IMG/VR virus record: IMGVR_UViG_3300023174_000053
Coordinates: 62,001 to 126,000 of that record
Strand: one strand, 5' to 3'
From: a virus
DNA: 64,000 nucleotides
Part shown: piece after piece, positions 55,206 through 64,000 of the stretch
How the letters are laid out: each line of letters starts with the position of its first letter
Position numbering within the stretch: position 1 is the stretch's first letter
Notes under the pieces: model-generated
The model's input: only the letters and a program-made list of their open reading frames with translations
What the model was told of the DNA's origin: nothing
Databases searched by the model: none
Program-made: the position numbers and the translations under genes

Positions 55206-56020
55206 TATCCTATCATATCCATTGGAGGTAATTCGTATTCTGTCTTGAGTTCTCTTTCAAGTTCTTCAATTTCTCTAATCGCATCATTTAATATTCTTTC
55301 ACCATTCATCGTAATTCCACCAGGAAGTTGAACTCCATTAAACTTAATTAAATTCTGTCCCCATTGTCTTTTGATAATTGCTGTTAAATATCTTTTCAAC
55401 CACCAATCGTTATATACAGCAGAAAAATCTGATGGGTCTACAATTCGAATACAATCAACAATAATATAACTATTTTCATTTACCATTGCCCAGTCTATAT
55501 CCAAATATAGTCTGTGTTGCTTTTTGTTAAATCTCAATTGAACATCTGGAGTTATTAATCTACTAATATCTTCCAAATGTGTTTTTACCATTGCATAATT
55601 CAATAAATCAAGAGCACCATAATAATACAAATCATTCAAAAATATTTGATATTTGATATTAAATAAACCAGATGATATAGTATTTGCATCTGATTTGAAT
55701 ACGTTATTTACTCCAATAATTGTATCTGGAAGTTGAATAAAATTAGTTGTTTCTTGATAAGATACCGTTGTAATTCCAACAGAAGAATTACCAGTTGAAC
55801 TTGTAATACCTGTTCTTACTATAGTTTTTTCATCTGGAAGAAGTTTGTGCTTTAAATATACTCTTGCTGCACCATCATAATGCCTTTCATTAAAAAATTG
55901 AATAGCATCATCCACCAAATCGTCAATTTGATCGTCATCGACATTGACTTCTAAAACAGGATATCCAAGTTTTCGCAAACAATAATCAATTAATCCCTGA
56001 CGACTTGATGGTTGAGACAT
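55205..56020 (-). CDS. 13: neck protein (T4 gp13)
   Basis: A 271-residue neck protein. SSRQGLIDYCLRKLGYPVLE and EVNVDDDQIDDLVDDAIQFF with HYDG form the recognisable N-terminus. NDLYYYGALDLLNYAMVKTHL and WWLKRYLTAIIKRQWGQNLIKF are conserved later. The C-terminus (EIEELERELKTEYELPPMDMIG) is helical and acidic. It binds the portal exit with gp14. Slightly shorter than T4 gp13 (309). Confidence 0.93.
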   Translation of the reverse strand: MSQPSSRQGLIDYCLRKLGYPVLEVNVDDDQIDDLVDDAIQFFNERHYDGAARVYLKHKLLPDEKTIVRTGITSSTGNSSVGITTVSYQETTNFIQLPDTIIGVNNVFKSDANTISSGLFNIKYQIFLNDLYYYGALDLLNYAMVKTHLEDISRLITPDVQLRFNKKQHRLYLDIDWAMVNENSYIIVDCIRIVDPSDFSAVYNDWWLKRYLTAIIKRQWGQNLIKFNGVQLPGGITMNGERILNDAIREIEELERELKTEYELPPMDMIG

Positions 56021-56041
56021 TATTTAATTGAAAACTCTAAT

Positions 56042-56048
56042 TATTTAT
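56042..56048 (-). promoter_or_regulatory. late-type promoter box ATAAATA before gp13
   Basis: GATAAATAAT, 22 bases upstream of the gp13 ATG and overlapping the stop of the 75-residue gene. Confidence 0.5.
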
Positions 56049-56275
56049 CAGTATGTACCGCCATCAATAAATGGATATGGGTTCCATTCTTCTGTTGCTG
56101 AATTGTAAACAAGCACTGAATTATTTGGAATTCCAGCAGAAGCATTAATGTCATCTAAATCAGAAAGTTTCATTTTTAAATTTGCAACAGCAGAAACTAC
56201 CCTGTTTGCGTTATCAGCACCAAGTCTTACTTTTATTAAATTGTCTGAATTAGTTCTTACTCTAATGTCTGACAT
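56048..56275 (-). CDS. small structural protein
   Basis: A 75-residue protein, MSDIRVRTNSDNLIKVRLG, with KLSDLDDINASAGIPNNSVL and VYNSATEEWNPYPF. The phrase (L-S-D-L-D-D-(I/V)-N ... V-Y-N-S-x-T-x-x-W) is common in cyanophage fibre-tip and adhesin proteins. It is probably a fibre-linked virion component, co-transcribed with the next two small genes. Confidence 0.65.
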   Translation of the reverse strand: MSDIRVRTNSDNLIKVRLGADNANRVVSAVANLKMKLSDLDDINASAGIPNNSVLVYNSATEEWNPYPFIDGGTY

Positions 56276-56280
56276 TGTTT

Positions 56281-56619
56281 TTATGCAGTGGTAATTCCAG
56301 CAGTAACTAAGGCACTTCCTTCAACAACTCTTGTCTTTGCTGTTCCACTATTCAATAATATATCATAACAATATCTTCCTGGTCTTAAAGATGATGTGAT
56401 AGTTGAACCTAAAGAAATTTTAACTCTTCCGTCAGGTCTATTGGGAAAAGAAACTGTAAAAGCAGCAGAAGTGTTTAATGATGCTGGTGATTTTTTTAAT
56501 TTTGCATATCCAGTATATCCAGTCAAATTCAGTGGAGTGTTTGCTGTTGATTCGAGAAAAAATGTCTGATTAAAATCAGCACCTCCTGGAATTGTTATAT
56601 TAGCTACATATATTGCCAT
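56281..56619 (-). CDS. small beta-sandwich virion protein
   Basis: A 112-residue protein. The alternating strand pattern (IYVANITIPGGADFNQTFFL, PLNLTGYTGYAKL, GRVKISLGSTITSSLRPGRY, YDILLNSGTAKTRVVEGSA) is that of an Ig-like or BppU-N-terminal-type fold used in phage tails. It is preceded by a CTAAATA late box. Likely a fibre-linked accessory protein. Confidence 0.65.
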   Translation of the reverse strand: MAIYVANITIPGGADFNQTFFLESTANTPLNLTGYTGYAKLKKSPASLNTSAAFTVSFPNRPDGRVKISLGSTITSSLRPGRYCYDILLNSGTAKTRVVEGSALVTAGITTA

Positions 56620-56649
56620 TATGATAACTAGATAAAATCTTTCCTAATA

Positions 56650-56656
56650 TATTTAG
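56650..56656 (-). promoter_or_regulatory. late-type promoter box CTAAATA
   Basis: CCTAAATATATT, 31 bases upstream of the 112-residue gene. Confidence 0.45.
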
Positions 56657-56853
56657 GATTTGTTTTCTAATAGTTTTGCGAGTAATAATTTTATCTCAGT
56701 CAATTCAGTTTTTAAATTTTCAATCTCACCTTTTTCATTCAATGTAGAGTTTTTAGCTCTCAAATATTCTTGATATTCATAATCATTACAATTTACGATT
56801 GCATTTGATTTTTCATCACGATATAATCCTTTATGCCCTTCTACTGGTATCAT
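56653..56853 (-). CDS. small coiled-coil protein
   Basis: A 66-residue protein. The N-terminal half (VEGHKGLYRDEKSNAIVNCN) resembles a short conserved cyanophage segment. The C-terminal half is a leucine/isoleucine heptad coil (NLKTELTEIKLLLAKLLEN). The ATG overlaps the stop of the giant gene (ATGA), so it is made with it. It may trimerise and attach to tail fibres. Confidence 0.7.
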   Translation of the reverse strand: MIPVEGHKGLYRDEKSNAIVNCNDYEYQEYLRAKNSTLNEKGEIENLKTELTEIKLLLAKLLENKS

Positions 56854-59800
56854 ATTGATGCAATTGCTCTTAGGTCTCTAATAAGTGGAACATATGATTG
56901 ATTTGTTCCAGTCATAATAATTTTAATTTGGAATCCATTGAATGGAGTTATATTTTTACCAGTAAATTCATAATTACCAAAATCATTTAAAGTATTTGAT
57001 GCTTGGACAAATCTATCAGACCTTCCATTATTTTTTGAAGAACTGATTACATTTCCATTCTCATCAAGATTATCATACCCTGGGAAAAATTCATATAACT
57101 GTTGTGAATCTGGGGTATCATTTCTAAGCAATCTATACATAACTCTAATATCATTTGATGAGTGTCTATACGCATCAAAGAGAACTTTTAAACTATCTGC
57201 TGATTTTTGTAGTTTTACAAGTTTTGAAACATAAATTGCTGCGTTTGGATCACCACTTAATTGATTAACTCTTGGTTCTAAAACAAAATCAGAAACAGGA
57301 TTATTAATTCTATTCATTGTTGTGATAATATTTACTCTATGTAAATCAATCATTGGGGATACTTTTCTATCACCTGTTGATAGTAGAAGTTCCATAGTAA
57401 ATGATCTATTTCCTGGTAAAGTAGTTAAATTTGAAAGTTCATTTACTTTGGAATAAATTGCAGAGGTTTCACTTAGTTGATTGGTAGAATTTAAAGATAT
57501 ATCCTCAAATCCTCTATTTGCAAATGAGATTTCATTTCCATTCACACTTGTTCCAGTTGTTGTTCTAATTTTTGCTCCAATTGATGTTGTTTCTGGTAAT
57601 AATGTTTGTATGTTTGGTCTAATACTATTAAATGTAATATTTTGTGTTGCTTTTGGTCCATTAAAAGATCCAACAGTTGGTGTTGATGAATATGTACCAC
57701 CAGACTTAGTTTGTTTGAAGAACAGTTCTGTCCCAGAACTTCTAACAAGACCTGATTTTGATTGATCTATCTTTATGTGGTAAGAATCAAGTTCAATTGG
57801 ATATTTTACCAAATCAACATCTGTAAATTTATGAGTTTTATTAATTCTTCTAAGTGAAACTCCATTAAACTCATATTTAAATACAGACGCATTTGCTAAA
57901 TGTATTGTTGGAACTGTATTATCAATTCCTCTTGTGATACCAGTTAACGTATTTCCATTAGTTCCTGTGTATGCAATAATTTCATTATCAATAATAACAT
58001 ATCCAATATTACTATTTGAACCAGGAACAGCAAGATTTTCAAAGGTTGCTAAAGTACCAATAGAATTTAGTGTAATATCACTAGTAGAAGTAGAAGAATA
58101 GTCAGCAGTTAGTTTTACAGGAGCAATATCAGATTCAATGCCACTTAACGTAACTTGATTAATTGGAGAATACATTCCGTGATTTTGATGATTGACTTTG
58201 AAGTGCAATCCATCAGTAATATTATTGGTACTAGTTACTGTTGCTCCTGATATTTCTGTTCCATTATTGGTGATTGTATAACCAGATGTTGTATTTACTT
58301 TTCCTTGAATATTATCAACAATAATAGAATTAACTGCTGAAATAATTCCAACATTATTTGGAATAGTTAAAATAAGATTTTTTCCAAGATTACTTGTATC
58401 TGTAGAACTTACAGTTAATGTGTCTCCAGCAGCATATCCAGTTCCACCATCAGTGATAGTCGCAGCAACTGCTACACCAGAGGAAACTGAAAGATTTACC
58501 TTTGCATTTTTCCCAAATCCTGTTAATGTTATTAAATTTATATTTGAATATGTCGTTAGAGCACTTGTAAATCCAGAACCAACATTTGTTAATGTTAATG
58601 TTGAACCAATTCCAACTGCACCAACCTTAGATACAAGATTTGAAATAAAATTAGTATTAGAGGTTTGACTAATTGTATTTCCAACGGATAATAAATTCTG
58701 ATTTGCAACAGATAAACTATTTCCCAAACCAATTAATGCTGAGTTTGAATAAGCATTTAGTGGATTTTTTCTCAATGTTACAATTTGATTGTTACCAATA
58801 TTCAAATCTGGATTATAGAATCTAAATGATGCTGGTGAAGTTACAAAGTCTGCTCTATATAAGGTAAACTTCAAATCTTCTAAATCAGATGCAGTCCAAG
58901 TTGATCCATTTTGTGATTTAAATAATGCTCCAAGAGTTGGTTGTTTAGAAACAATAATTTTTTGAGAATCTGGTTTATTTACAGTTGATATATCTGTTTC
59001 TCCCATTCTTGAAATCCATACATTATATGAATCGGAAGAAGAGAGCAATACAATTGAATAACCAGAACCAACTTTTTCCAAATAAACTGGAGATGGAAAA
59101 GTAAATGTAGTTGCGACAGTACCATCTTCTGATGTTTTAACATCTTTTGGATGTAAGTCCACCTGAGAAAATGGTAAAATTGTTTGCGTTGGAAGACCAG
59201 TTTGCATCGTTCTAATTTGAAATCTTACTGGAATTCCCTTAGTATCTTTTGTTTTAAAGAAAATGTCACATTTTGTAATATAAACTCCATTAGTATCAGC
59301 AACTTCAAATGATTGTGCTAATGGATCTACCCATCTAGTTGATTCTGATGTTGTTGTTGTGGAAGTATTGGATGAAACTAAATTAGTTTCAGATGAAGTA
59401 AATGTTCGTGCATCTGTTTGAGGAATTCTCTCAACATTTGCGTTTCTGATCCTAAGTGTAGAATTTTCAACATTATCCAAAGTTCCAGCAGAAGTGAAAT
59501 TGACTTCTGCTGTAGTTTCGTCTGAAGTAACGACTGTAGTATTTGTTGAACTTGATGTTAAAACAAAAGTTTTTGTTCCAGTTCTAAACGATGGAGTTGA
59601 TGGAATTGTTGGATCAGGAATAAACAATGAACCAATATAAACTCCAGATTCATCTGCAACCAATCTCATATCAGAGATGATTGCAATTGCTCCACTTGTT
59701 TGCCCAACTAATTGCATACTTTTTGTAATACTACCATAAAAACCAGATGAGACTTGCATTTCTAAACTTGCCGTATCAACATTTAATATTGTAGTTGTTG

Positions 59801-62800
59801 ATGAGTACGAACTAGATAAAGAATTTTCTGGTAAATATGGATTTATTGAAAATGTTTCTGTTGGTGAATTATATGGACCATATTTATGATTTTGTGTTGC
59901 AAGTCTAAATCTAATACTTTTTGATCCTAAAGATCCAACTACTGTTTCTCCAGCAGTAAAAGTTCCACTAGACATTGAAACTTCAATTAATTTTGGTATA
60001 ACATATGAAGTCATATCAACATTATCAAAAAATGCATAAACTCTTGAGGATGGTTTCAATGCCTTAGAAATAATTTCAATATTTCTAGATCTCATTGTTG
60101 TTATAATTTCTCTAGAAACAATTTTATCTCCAAGATTTTTTGAATCAAATCTTTCTTTAACACCAAATTGAATTCCTTGCCTGGATTGTTTTGTTGCTGT
60201 AGTGACTGTTTGATTTTTAAATTCTATAAAATCACTTACAGTTGTTGTTGTATCAGTTACCTGTCTTCTGCCTCCACCTGGATCAAAAGTTGTTGTGGAA
60301 CTTGTACTTCCAGTTTGTAATCTACCCAAAGATGGACCATTAAAGGTGTTGGTTCCAGTCCAAGTAGTTTCCCAAGCATTCCAATCAATTGGAGAAAGAC
60401 CAGTATTGCTATCTACACCAAGTTGTTGTATTGTTGTATTATAATTACCTTCAATGTCATCAATTCTTTCGGATCTTCTTGTTTCATTCCAAGTATCACT
60501 TGATGGATTTAATTGAATTGAACCAATCCAGTTAATTACATTAAATGGATTTACATTTTCACTTCTTGTAGCAAATTGATTTTTTACATATTCAACCTCA
60601 GAATAATTTAAACAAACAACATCTCCAATTCTTTTTATATTTGGTGAACCCAAATCACTAACAAAACGCAAATCAGCATCTGGATTTGATGTTTGTCCAA
60701 TTCCAATAACTGCTTCAGATCCTAAAAGTAAATCTATAGAAGTTGTATAATGGGTTGGTTTCAATATCCCATTAGCAGTATCGATACTTGCTTTATAGTC
60801 CCTATTTGTTATTTCTCCACCATTATAGGATCTAAAATTATCAACAAAGAAACCACATTTAAATCTATCTAATTTTGTTGTGGTGTCTCTTATTGTTAAA
60901 TTTTGAGTATCTGTTTCCAGTAAAGATAGTGACGTATAATATTCAACATTTGAAAGTCTATCTTCCAATCTGGAGATATCTTTCATTGTATATCGTTTGT
61001 GTTGCACTAAAGATGTTGATGCATCTTCTGAATTATTTAAATAAGCAGGTAAACGAATTGTTGCTATTTCTAAACAAGAATCTAAACCATTTGGAAGTTT
61101 TGGTTGGAGTGATGGAACCCCCTTGTTTACAATAAATGAACCTTCTTTTGTTAAGAATAATTTATCAATTCTTGGTAAATAATAATCATAAGATAAATTT
61201 ATTGCTTTATTTTGTGCAAAGATATTTTGTGTAGAATTTTGTCCAGTAAATAATCTTGATTCATACTCAAATGGTGATTTTGTACCAGAATATGGAGAAA
61301 CTCTTGGTCTTAAATCAATAACATCACTCAGAGATATTCCGTCAACTGATGATATATCATCTCCATATCTATCTTTATCATAAGAATTTACTCCAACAAA
61401 ATCACCAGCATCAGATGAATCAATTGTATAATTATTGTAAATAATTGTAATCTGTTTTGTTGGTGCAGCAACCTGTGGTTTTCTGATAAGTCTTGAAAAA
61501 TCAAGGTATTCTGATCTTTGCCCTTCATCTAAAATAAAGTTAGTTCTAATATTTTTATCACCAACTTGAATTGAGTCAACAGTTCCAGAAATTTGAGATT
61601 CTTCAAACGTAACTTTTTCACCAACAGAAAAAATATTTTCATTTAGATAAACAAATTTCACTTCATTTGTTCCATCATTTGATACTAAACTTGCAACTGC
61701 TCCAGTATCTTTACCAACTATTCTCTCTCCTTTAATTGAATTTAAAATATTTGAATTCAATCCAATTATTGTGATTGCTGGCAATATTGGAGTCGTTGAA
61801 GAAGATGACTCAAAAACCCCAATAACTGATTCTACGTCTGGAACATTTAATGAAATCTCATCATCTTCAACTCTTAAACCATAAACAGTACTAGTAGTTA
61901 ATCCATTTATAGACGTAGAAATACCAGAAGAAGTTTTGTTGATTGTTAGACTAGAGCATCTATTATATGACTTTTTACGAGTTTTTGTGTTTATTTTTTT
62001 AAGAGTAGCAGTCAATATTGCTGCACCATTGCCAGTAATATTTTGAATTGATATAGTTCTTCCACTTGGAACTAATTTTTGATTGTCTAATGCTACTACA
62101 GTTCCATCATTATAGGCCAAATTATAATCTTCTTCATCAAACGGTTCAAATGTTAATGAAGTGTCTGTTTCTAATGTATTACTATATGCGTTGTTTGCTA
62201 TAGTAATATTATAAGATTTTTTGAATACTACATCAGAACCAGTTAAATCTAAATTTGAAACTTTTGAGTTATTTAAACGTGCGTATAAAAATGCATTTTT
62301 TGTATTTAAAACATTTAAAGATACTACTTTGAAGTCATTTACAGTAATTGTTGAACTTGGAAGAGCACCAGAACAAACACCAGAAACAGAAGTCGTTGCT
62401 ACAATAGTTAAAGACTTTGAAGATCCACTAACAACAGAAACTTTGTTATAAGTAGGTACACTTTCTCCTTGCTTTGTATATGATACAATATCACCTACAT
62501 TAATTCCAACGTAAAAGTTTTGATTGGAAGTTGTTACTGTGGAAATTCCACTACCACCAGATGTGATGGTAAATTGAGTTCCTGGTTCCGCAACAGATAA
62601 TGTTTTTGATAAAATTGGATCAGCAGTAAAAGTTCCTACACCAGATACAGATTCATTTGCAACTATTTGATGAACATCGGATAAGGAATAATCTTTTGCA
62701 GATGCAATTGTGCGAGAAACATCTAAACCGTTAATTTTGATCTGCTCGTTTGTTATAAATGAACCAGAAACTTGATATAAGGTTAAAGTAGTAGATGCCG

Positions 62801-64000
62801 ATGCATTACTAATCAAATAACCTTTAGCACCACTATTTTTTCCTTCAATGTATGCTGGAGCAGTTTGTGTTAAAGCAGTATTGATCGTTAATACTGTATA
62901 TGTTTGAATATCATAGAGAGAACTTTCAAATTGAGTTGAAGCATTTGAATATGCTGCATTTTTTAATTTTAAATCATAAAGTCTAGCAACTCCAATCTTT
63001 GTTCCAGAAGAAACCCCAACAGTTGATGTTCTATCACTATAAAGACTCACTTGTGTTGTTAAACCAACACCAATAGAACTACGAACATTATTTAATAATA
63101 TTTGTCTTCCAACATTAAATGGAATTGATGCATTCTCTGCTCGTTCTGTTGTTCTTGGTTTTTCTATATCTACAATAGTATTACTAATCGTTTCAATCTC
63201 ATATCCACGAACATAAGCTTTTCCTGGACTTATTGAAATACAAGCAAGATCTTTTGATGGAGTATTTCCTTGTTTAGTTTTTTGATTGGAATAATAAACT
63301 CCATTATTTCCAATTCTATCATTTAATGATTCTTTTACTTGAATATCAAAAGGTCTTACATAATAATCACCAGATTCATCATAAGTTCTTCTTGCTAACT
63401 CATCTTTAATTAAATTATAATCAGTCTTATCTACAAATTTAGTCAATCCACCATTTTCTACTCGCAGCAATTCTACAAAATCCTGATCATTGAAGTCATC
63501 AATTTCTTTTTTGATTAAAGTTGTAGAGATTTTTAATCTATCAGCACCTGGAGCAGCATAATTTGAAAATCCTTGAGCATTATCAAATAAATCATTATAA
63601 TTATTTGTTGCTACAGCAATTTCCTCATCGATCAAAAGACCAACACGATATGTTGGAGTGTTTGCGTATTGGTCTAAAATTGCTACTTGTTTTGGAACAG
63701 TAATGAAAAATCCACGAACAAAATACACACCTTCTTCAATTTTTGCTGCTGATCCTTTACCAACAGAACCAGAAATAATTGAAGTTGCAAAAGATGTGTT
63801 TGTTCTAATTGAAGATAATGTATAATCAACATTTTCTAATGAAATTAAATTTTCACCATCAACAAAAGTTTTACTTGTGAAATTTGTATCACTAGAACTC
63901 TTATATTTTACATATAATGTATAGTTATTTTTTTCTGATTGTGTATTTGTAATATAATTTTCTACTACCGCAGTAACCCCACTTGTTTCCCCTTTTATAC
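56850..64000 (-). CDS. giant virion protein, DUF4815-type (5' end outside window)
   Basis: The frame is open from the stop at 56850 to the window edge, at least 2,383 residues, and its true start lies beyond. The visible N-terminal region (GVYFVRGFFITVPKQVAIL, DEEIAVATNNYNDLFDNAQGF, PGADRLKISTTL, GKAYVRGYEIE) is typical of DUF4815 cyanophage structural proteins. The rest is a long series of beta-rich Ser/Thr/Gly modules. They include GGTGYAAGDTLTV-type repeats like those in gp14, and an IIDNEIIAYTGTNGNTLTGI segment like the gp15 tail. It is probably a long tail or whisker/baseplate fibre. Its size makes it the largest virion protein in the window. Confidence 0.85.
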   Translation of the reverse strand, partial: IKGETSGVTAVVENYITNTQSEKNNYTLYVKYKSSSDTNFTSKTFVDGENLISLENVDYTLSSIRTNTSFATSIISGSVGKGSAAKIEEGVYFVRGFFITVPKQVAILDQYANTPTYRVGLLIDEEIAVATNNYNDLFDNAQGFSNYAAPGADRLKISTTLIKKEIDDFNDQDFVELLRVENGGLTKFVDKTDYNLIKDELARRTYDESGDYYVRPFDIQVKESLNDRIGNNGVYYSNQKTKQGNTPSKDLACISISPGKAYVRGYEIETISNTIVDIEKPRTTERAENASIPFNVGRQILLNNVRSSIGVGLTTQVSLYSDRTSTVGVSSGTKIGVARLYDLKLKNAAYSNASTQFESSLYDIQTYTVLTINTALTQTAPAYIEGKNSGAKGYLISNASASTTLTLYQVSGSFITNEQIKINGLDVSRTIASAKDYSLSDVHQIVANESVSGVGTFTADPILSKTLSVAEPGTQFTITSGGSGISTVTTSNQNFYVGINVGDIVSYTKQGESVPTYNKVSVVSGSSKSLTIVATTSVSGVCSGALPSSTITVNDFKVVSLNVLNTKNAFLYARLNNSKVSNLDLTGSDVVFKKSYNITIANNAYSNTLETDTSLTFEPFDEEDYNLAYNDGTVVALDNQKLVPSGRTISIQNITGNGAAILTATLKKINTKTRKKSYNRCSSLTINKTSSGISTSINGLTTSTVYGLRVEDDEISLNVPDVESVIGVFESSSSTTPILPAITIIGLNSNILNSIKGERIVGKDTGAVASLVSNDGTNEVKFVYLNENIFSVGEKVTFEESQISGTVDSIQVGDKNIRTNFILDEGQRSEYLDFSRLIRKPQVAAPTKQITIIYNNYTIDSSDAGDFVGVNSYDKDRYGDDISSVDGISLSDVIDLRPRVSPYSGTKSPFEYESRLFTGQNSTQNIFAQNKAINLSYDYYLPRIDKLFLTKEGSFIVNKGVPSLQPKLPNGLDSCLEIATIRLPAYLNNSEDASTSLVQHKRYTMKDISRLEDRLSNVEYYTSLSLLETDTQNLTIRDTTTKLDRFKCGFFVDNFRSYNGGEITNRDYKASIDTANGILKPTHYTTSIDLLLGSEAVIGIGQTSNPDADLRFVSDLGSPNIKRIGDVVCLNYSEVEYVKNQFATRSENVNPFNVINWIGSIQLNPSSDTWNETRRSERIDDIEGNYNTTIQQLGVDSNTGLSPIDWNAWETTWTGTNTFNGPSLGRLQTGSTSSTTTFDPGGGRRQVTDTTTTVSDFIEFKNQTVTTATKQSRQGIQFGVKERFDSKNLGDKIVSREIITTMRSRNIEIISKALKPSSRVYAFFDNVDMTSYVIPKLIEVSMSSGTFTAGETVVGSLGSKSIRFRLATQNHKYGPYNSPTETFSINPYLPENSLSSSYSSTTTILNVDTASLEMQVSSGFYGSITKSMQLVGQTSGAIAIISDMRLVADESGVYIGSLFIPDPTIPSTPSFRTGTKTFVLTSSSTNTTVVTSDETTAEVNFTSAGTLDNVENSTLRIRNANVERIPQTDARTFTSSETNLVSSNTSTTTTSESTRWVDPLAQSFEVADTNGVYITKCDIFFKTKDTKGIPVRFQIRTMQTGLPTQTILPFSQVDLHPKDVKTSEDGTVATTFTFPSPVYLEKVGSGYSIVLLSSSDSYNVWISRMGETDISTVNKPDSQKIIVSKQPTLGALFKSQNGSTWTASDLEDLKFTLYRADFVTSPASFRFYNPDLNIGNNQIVTLRKNPLNAYSNSALIGLGNSLSVANQNLLSVGNTISQTSNTNFISNLVSKVGAVGIGSTLTLTNVGSGFTSALTTYSNINLITLTGFGKNAKVNLSVSSGVAVAATITDGGTGYAAGDTLTVSSTDTSNLGKNLILTIPNNVGIISAVNSIIVDNIQGKVNTTSGYTITNNGTEISGATVTSTNNITDGLHFKVNHQNHGMYSPINQVTLSGIESDIAPVKLTADYSSTSTSDITLNSIGTLATFENLAVPGSNSNIGYVIIDNEIIAYTGTNGNTLTGITRGIDNTVPTIHLANASVFKYEFNGVSLRRINKTHKFTDVDLVKYPIELDSYHIKIDQSKSGLVRSSGTELFFKQTKSGGTYSSTPTVGSFNGPKATQNITFNSIRPNIQTLLPETTSIGAKIRTTTGTSVNGNEISFANRGFEDISLNSTNQLSETSAIYSKVNELSNLTTLPGNRSFTMELLLSTGDRKVSPMIDLHRVNIITTMNRINNPVSDFVLEPRVNQLSGDPNAAIYVSKLVKLQKSADSLKVLFDAYRHSSNDIRVMYRLLRNDTPDSQQLYEFFPGYDNLDENGNVISSSKNNGRSDRFVQASNTLNDFGNYEFTGKNITPFNGFQIKIIMTGTNQSYVPLIRDLRAIASI

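Noticed and set aside
1-64000. CRISPR array
   Set aside because: No set of regularly spaced direct repeats of 23-40 bases was seen on either strand.
1-64000. Photosynthesis genes (psbA, psbD, hli) and phosphate genes
   Set aside because: None of the translations shows D1/D2, high-light-inducible or PstS/PhoH features; they may lie outside the window.

Overview
The window is part of the genome of a T4-like myovirus that infects marine cyanobacteria (a Synechococcus or Prochlorococcus cyanomyovirus). The T4 core replication, recombination, late-transcription and virion genes are present in the compact order typical of this group, the DNA is AT-rich, and several genes have a cyanobacterial or cyanophage flavour: an SLH-domain porin, DUF3110, Hsp20, MazG, class I ribonucleotide reductase and the 'ALWGI' structural protein. 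Every gene I can support lies on the minus strand, so the window is read here from high to low coordinates. The only plus-strand signal I would defend is a promoter at 35.15 kb.

Layout in transcription order. (1) 64.0-38.0 kb, virion module: a giant DUF4815-type protein cut by the window edge, three small structural proteins, neck gp13 and gp14, tail terminator gp15, terminase gp16 and gp17, a T4-internal-protein-like head protein, sheath gp18, tube gp19, portal gp20, a small core protein, structural proteins, prohead protease gp21, scaffold gp22, capsid gp23 and a second tail-tube-like protein. Most units begin at a TATAAATA or CTAAATA late-promoter box. (2) 37.5-35.2 kb: uvsY, uvsW and an Sm-like protein. 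(3) 35.1-26.6 kb: the gp55 late sigma factor, gp47/gp46 nuclease, gp45 clamp, gp44/gp62 clamp loader and RegA, interrupted by an HNH homing endonuclease. (4) hsp20, then a second replication operon at 26.0-18.4 kb: two more Sm-like proteins, DNA polymerase gp43 split in two by an HNH endonuclease, uvsX, a 2-oxoglutarate oxygenase-like hydroxylase, gp41 helicase, mazG and a 51-residue protein. (5) 18.4-3.3 kb: a PD-(D/E)XK-like protein, a series of basic or low-complexity virion proteins (one with a nucleotidyltransferase fold), the gp61 primase-nrdA-nrdB operon and a GIY-YIG homing endonuclease. (6) 3.2-0 kb: a GIY-YIG-like protein, a tail-lysozyme/endolysin with a long structured leader, a small membrane protein overlapping a tRNA-Gly, an SLH porin and a truncated Dps-like ferritin.

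The replication genes form the T4 replisome (polymerase, clamp and loader, helicase, primase) plus its recombination machinery (UvsX, UvsY, UvsW, gp46/47). The nucleotide genes feed it, gp55 switches transcription to the late boxes, and RegA represses early translation.

The most unusual signals are: (a) three proteins, and perhaps two more, whose N-termini align position by position with the T4 capsid-targeting peptide of internal head proteins, implying a set of packaged, probably injected proteins that includes a nucleotidyltransferase-like enzyme; (b) a split gp43; (c) terminator/promoter chimeras in which the -35 box lies in the terminator hairpin and the U-tract forms the promoter spacer; (d) a duplicated early promoter plus leader, one copy of which fires antisense from a palindromic -35 box shared with the gp55 promoter; (e) a TATAAATAAT late promoter in front of each of the three homing endonuclease genes; (f) a hairpin-rich leader on the endolysin gene; and (g) five genes that are very short or cut by the window edge. 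All functional calls come from reading motifs; no database search was possible.
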